Positions 4,745 to 6,705 of a stretch of DNA of 6,705 nucleotides are shown here, piece by piece. The stretch is taken from assembly GCA_023401925.1 (NCBI GenBank), contig JAEXDA010000033.1, positions 1-6,705 on the forward strand. Reading direction: 5' to 3'. Source of the DNA: Bacillota bacterium. Its GTDB lineage: Bacteria > Bacillota > UBA4882 > UBA8346. The translations under genes were made by a program, and so were the position numbers. The notes below the pieces were generated by a model. The model saw nothing but the letters and a program-made list of their open reading frames with translations, ran no database searches and was not told where the DNA came from. Position 1 is the first letter of the stretch. Every line of letters starts with the position of its first letter.

Positions 4745-6559
4745 ATGACCGCTAAATTGGCAGAATATAACCGCAAAAGGAATTTTGAAAAAACCGGGGA
4801 ACCCGAAGGCAAACCGGAAAAGCCCGCCGAACGTCTGAAGTTTGTCGTCCAGCACCATCTGGCCCGCAGCGATCACTTCGACTTTCGTCTCGAATGGGAG
4901 GGGGCTCTGTTAAGCTGGGCGGTTCCCAAGGGGCCTTCCTATGATACCCGTGACAAGAGACTCGCTGTCCAAGTAGAAGATCACCCCCTGGAATACCGGA
5001 ACTTTGAAGGGCTTATTCCTAAGGGGGAATATGGCGGCGGCGCCGTGATGCTCTGGGATGAAGGTACCTGGGAGCCTCAGACGGATGTGGAAGCAGGGCT
5101 CCGGGAGGGTTCGCTGAAGTTTCTTCTAAAAGGAAGAAGGCTCAAAGGAAATTGGGCTTTGGTCCGGATGAAGGCAAAAGCGGGCGAGTCTGAGAACAAC
5201 TGGCTTTTGCTCAAAGAAAAAGATAATTTCGCTGAAACTGCCGCTGGGATTTCCGAGTTTGTCACCAGCATCAGAACCGGACGCACCATGGCGGAGATTG
5301 AAGCAGGGGCCGATGAGAAAATCACGCGGAATCCCTTTCACGGGGCCGATGTGCATGCCAAACTTGCAGATACGGTTCCTGAGGGTGAAGATTGGCTCTA
5401 TGAACTGAAATACGACGGCTACAGGATTCTGACCTATTTGGAAGGCAACAAGGTTCGGCTCATAACCAGAAACGGCAATGATATTACAACCCGGTTTCAG
5501 GAGATCGCGCTTTCTCTTATCGATTGGGCTGCCGGACGGGCGATGGTCCTGGACGGAGAAATGGTGATCACCGATGTGGAAGACAAAACCGATTTCCAGG
5601 CGCTGCAAAATTATATGCGAAATCCTCAAGGCAAAAACCTTACCTATATCGTCTTTGATCTCCTGGCCTTGGATGGCAGTGACTTGCGAGGACGCCGCCT
5701 GATTGACAGAAAAGAAACGTTGGAAGCTCTGATGAAGGATTCCCCTAAAAACCTCCACTATAGCCAGCATATCAGGGGCAATGGCAAGGAAAGTTTTTTG
5801 GCAGCTTGTAAAGGGAATTTGGAAGGGATCGTCGGTAAAAAAGCGGATTCCAGATACAGCGGAACCCGAAACGGCGATTGGATCAAGCTGAAATGCGCTC
5901 AAAGGCAAGAATTCGTCATTGGCGGATATACGCTTTCCGATAAAAAAACGAGCGGAGTAAGCTCGCTGCTCCTTGGTGTCTATGAAGGGCAGGAATTGCT
6001 CTATGCCGGACGGGCTGGAACAGGCTTCACGATGCGCAGCATGGAAGAGTTGGAGGAAAAATTCAAACCGCTCCAGCGGAAAACGGCTCCTTTCAAAGAG
6101 GCGCCGAAACCCGGGAAGAATGAAAAAATTACCTGGCTGGAACCTGAGCTGGTTGCGGAAATCCAGTTTGCCGAATGGACCGCAGATCATCTGTTACGAC
6201 AGGCAAGCTTCAAGGGCCTGCGGACGGATAAGGAGCCTCGGAATATCAAAAAGGAAAAGGCGGATGAAAAAACACAGGCCGACGAAAAATCGGAAGAAGA
6301 ACAATCACCCGCCAAAAATTTGGAAAGGCCGATGAAAGGGAAGGTTGACAGTATCATCATTGAGGGAATCAGGATTACCAATCCGGACAAGATGATCTTT
6401 GATGATCCGGAAATCACCAAAGCGGAGGTGGTCCGCTATTATGCGCAGGTGGCGGAGCGGATGATGCCCTATGTGGCTCACCGGATTCTCAGCATTGTAC
6501 GCTGTCCCAAGGGAATATCCCAGTCCTGGGGCTGTCCCAAAAGTACCATTGGATGGTAA
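4745..6559 (+). CDS. ligD: DNA ligase D (LigD), polymerase domain truncated by IS insertion
   Basis: LigD is the multifunctional end-processing and ligating enzyme of bacterial non-homologous end joining, working with Ku. Residue numbers here count from the ATG at 4721; the better start is the ATG at 4745 (residue 9), with AAAAAGGA 11 bases upstream. The phosphoesterase domain (about 41-165) has all expected active-site residues: His46, His52, Asp54, Arg56, His88 and Tyr92. The ligase domain (about 205-500) has motif I KYDG with nucleophile Lys230, FDLLALDG (312-319), EGIVGKK (368-374) and WIKLK (387-391), then an OB fold. A charged linker (about 503-545) leads to the polymerase/primase domain (from about 550), which ends after RCPKGISQS at about 602. 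The last ten residues come from the IS1182-like element and stop at 6557-6559. About 220-240 residues are lost, compared with Pseudomonas LigD of about 840. Phosphoesterase and ligase activity could survive; the polymerase could not. It is richer in GC than its neighbours. Confidence 0.93.
   Translation: MTAKLAEYNRKRNFEKTGEPEGKPEKPAERLKFVVQHHLARSDHFDFRLEWEGALLSWAVPKGPSYDTRDKRLAVQVEDHPLEYRNFEGLIPKGEYGGGAVMLWDEGTWEPQTDVEAGLREGSLKFLLKGRRLKGNWALVRMKAKAGESENNWLLLKEKDNFAETAAGISEFVTSIRTGRTMAEIEAGADEKITRNPFHGADVHAKLADTVPEGEDWLYELKYDGYRILTYLEGNKVRLITRNGNDITTRFQEIALSLIDWAAGRAMVLDGEMVITDVEDKTDFQALQNYMRNPQGKNLTYIVFDLLALDGSDLRGRRLIDRKETLEALMKDSPKNLHYSQHIRGNGKESFLAACKGNLEGIVGKKADSRYSGTRNGDWIKLKCAQRQEFVIGGYTLSDKKTSGVSSLLLGVYEGQELLYAGRAGTGFTMRSMEELEEKFKPLQRKTAPFKEAPKPGKNEKITWLEPELVAEIQFAEWTADHLLRQASFKGLRTDKEPRNIKKEKADEKTQADEKSEEEQSPAKNLERPMKGKVDSIIIEGIRITNPDKMIFDDPEITKAEVVRYYAQVAERMMPYVAHRILSIVRCPKGISQSWGCPKSTIGW
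6544..6558. repeat. Subterminal palindrome of the right IS copy
   Basis: TACCAT-TGG-ATGGTA, the same structure as at 96-110. The stop codon that ends the truncated LigD (TAA, 6557-6559) is formed partly by its right arm. Confidence 0.6.
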
Positions 6560-6578
6560 AATATGTTAAGATAAAAAT

Positions 6579-6705
6579 ATGAAAAGAGAAAACCATCAAC
6601 AAATAACTTTTAAGAACTATCAACCTAACCAACTGATGCTACCGACAGATATAGAGCTACACATACCGACCCAACATCTCGTACGGGTAGTAAACGATGC
6701 CATTG
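6579..6705 (+). CDS. IS1182-family transposase, N-terminal fragment (right copy)
   Basis: Forty-two codons are visible: MKRENHQQITFKNYQPNQ, then Leu-Met-Leu-Pro, then IELHIPTQHLVRVVNDAI. The segment H-x-x-x-x-x-H-L-V-R-V-V-N-D is characteristic of the N-terminal domain of IS1182-family (IS5-like DDE) transposases. The frame is open to the window edge. It starts 51 bases inside the IS end with no clear ribosome binding site. Integrity of the DDE residues cannot be judged here. Confidence 0.88.
   Translation, partial: MKRENHQQITFKNYQPNQLMLPTDIELHIPTQHLVRVVNDAI

Larger units (their letters stand above)
6528..6705 (+). mobile_element. IS1182-like insertion sequence, 5' end (right copy, continues outside window)
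   Basis: The element begins GGGGCTGTCCC at 6528, inside the polymerase domain of ligD, and mirrors the left copy at 1-126. The boundary is fixed by comparison of the two copies: identity starts at 6527/6528 and the LigD protein similarity stops there. The right copy extends 52 bases further into the transposase than the left one. The direction of the transposase is the same as ligD and outward from the window. Confidence 0.9.

Noticed and set aside
5126..6190. Long minus-strand open frame (354 codons) opposite ligD
   Set aside because: It is antisense to a gene with all expected LigD motifs, has no recognisable domain, and is the usual shadow of a codon-biased gene.
1..6705. A novel defence or multi-gene system
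   Set aside because: No set of intact, co-oriented, unknown genes is present. The content is IS ends, pseudogenes, one FG-GAP protein and a truncated LigD.

Overview
The window looks like a decayed, mobile-element-rich stretch of an anaerobic Firmicute genome, most likely a Clostridia/Peptococcaceae-type organism (Desulfitobacterium- or Desulfosporosinus-like). This is inferred from strong AGGAGG-type ribosome binding sites, AT-rich intergenic DNA, a TetR regulator of a Firmicutes type, an FG-GAP protein of a type I know from Firmicutes, and a LigD with PE-ligase-polymerase order. The genus is a guess; no marker gene is present.

Layout. Both edges carry the 5' end of the same IS1182-like insertion sequence, in opposite orientation with the transposases reading outward (1-126 minus, 6528-6705 plus). 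Inside the left copy lies a minus-strand tyrosine recombinase (integrase) pseudogene (127-628), broken by a 23-bp tandem duplication, a later frameshift and the IS. It abuts the 3' end of a TolC-family gene (631-898, plus, frameshifted), followed by an orphan start with a good ribosome binding site (976) that is cut off by an IS3-family remnant (about 1010-1214). Next is a divergent pair: a TetR-type repressor (1224-1782, minus, one-base frameshift) and a ketopantoate-reductase-like oxidoreductase (1940-2869, plus, one in-frame stop), with a perfect inverted repeat between them that is a good operator candidate. A second, related IS3-family remnant in the same orientation follows (about 2951-3160). 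Then come about 375 bases with no gene I can defend (3161-3535), an intact minus-strand FG-GAP/VCBS-type gene (3536-4354), a mostly non-coding stretch with a possible transposase tail (4355-4744), and a DNA ligase D gene (4745 on) whose polymerase domain is cut off by the right-hand IS.

How it fits together. Apart from the FG-GAP gene and the PE-ligase part of LigD, almost every gene carries exactly the kind of lesion expected of relaxed selection. TetR and the reductase were probably one regulated unit. LigD would act in end joining with Ku, which is not in the window. I see no convincing new multi-gene system; the most informative signals are the inverted IS pair, the mechanisms of gene inactivation and the two palindromic regulatory sites.
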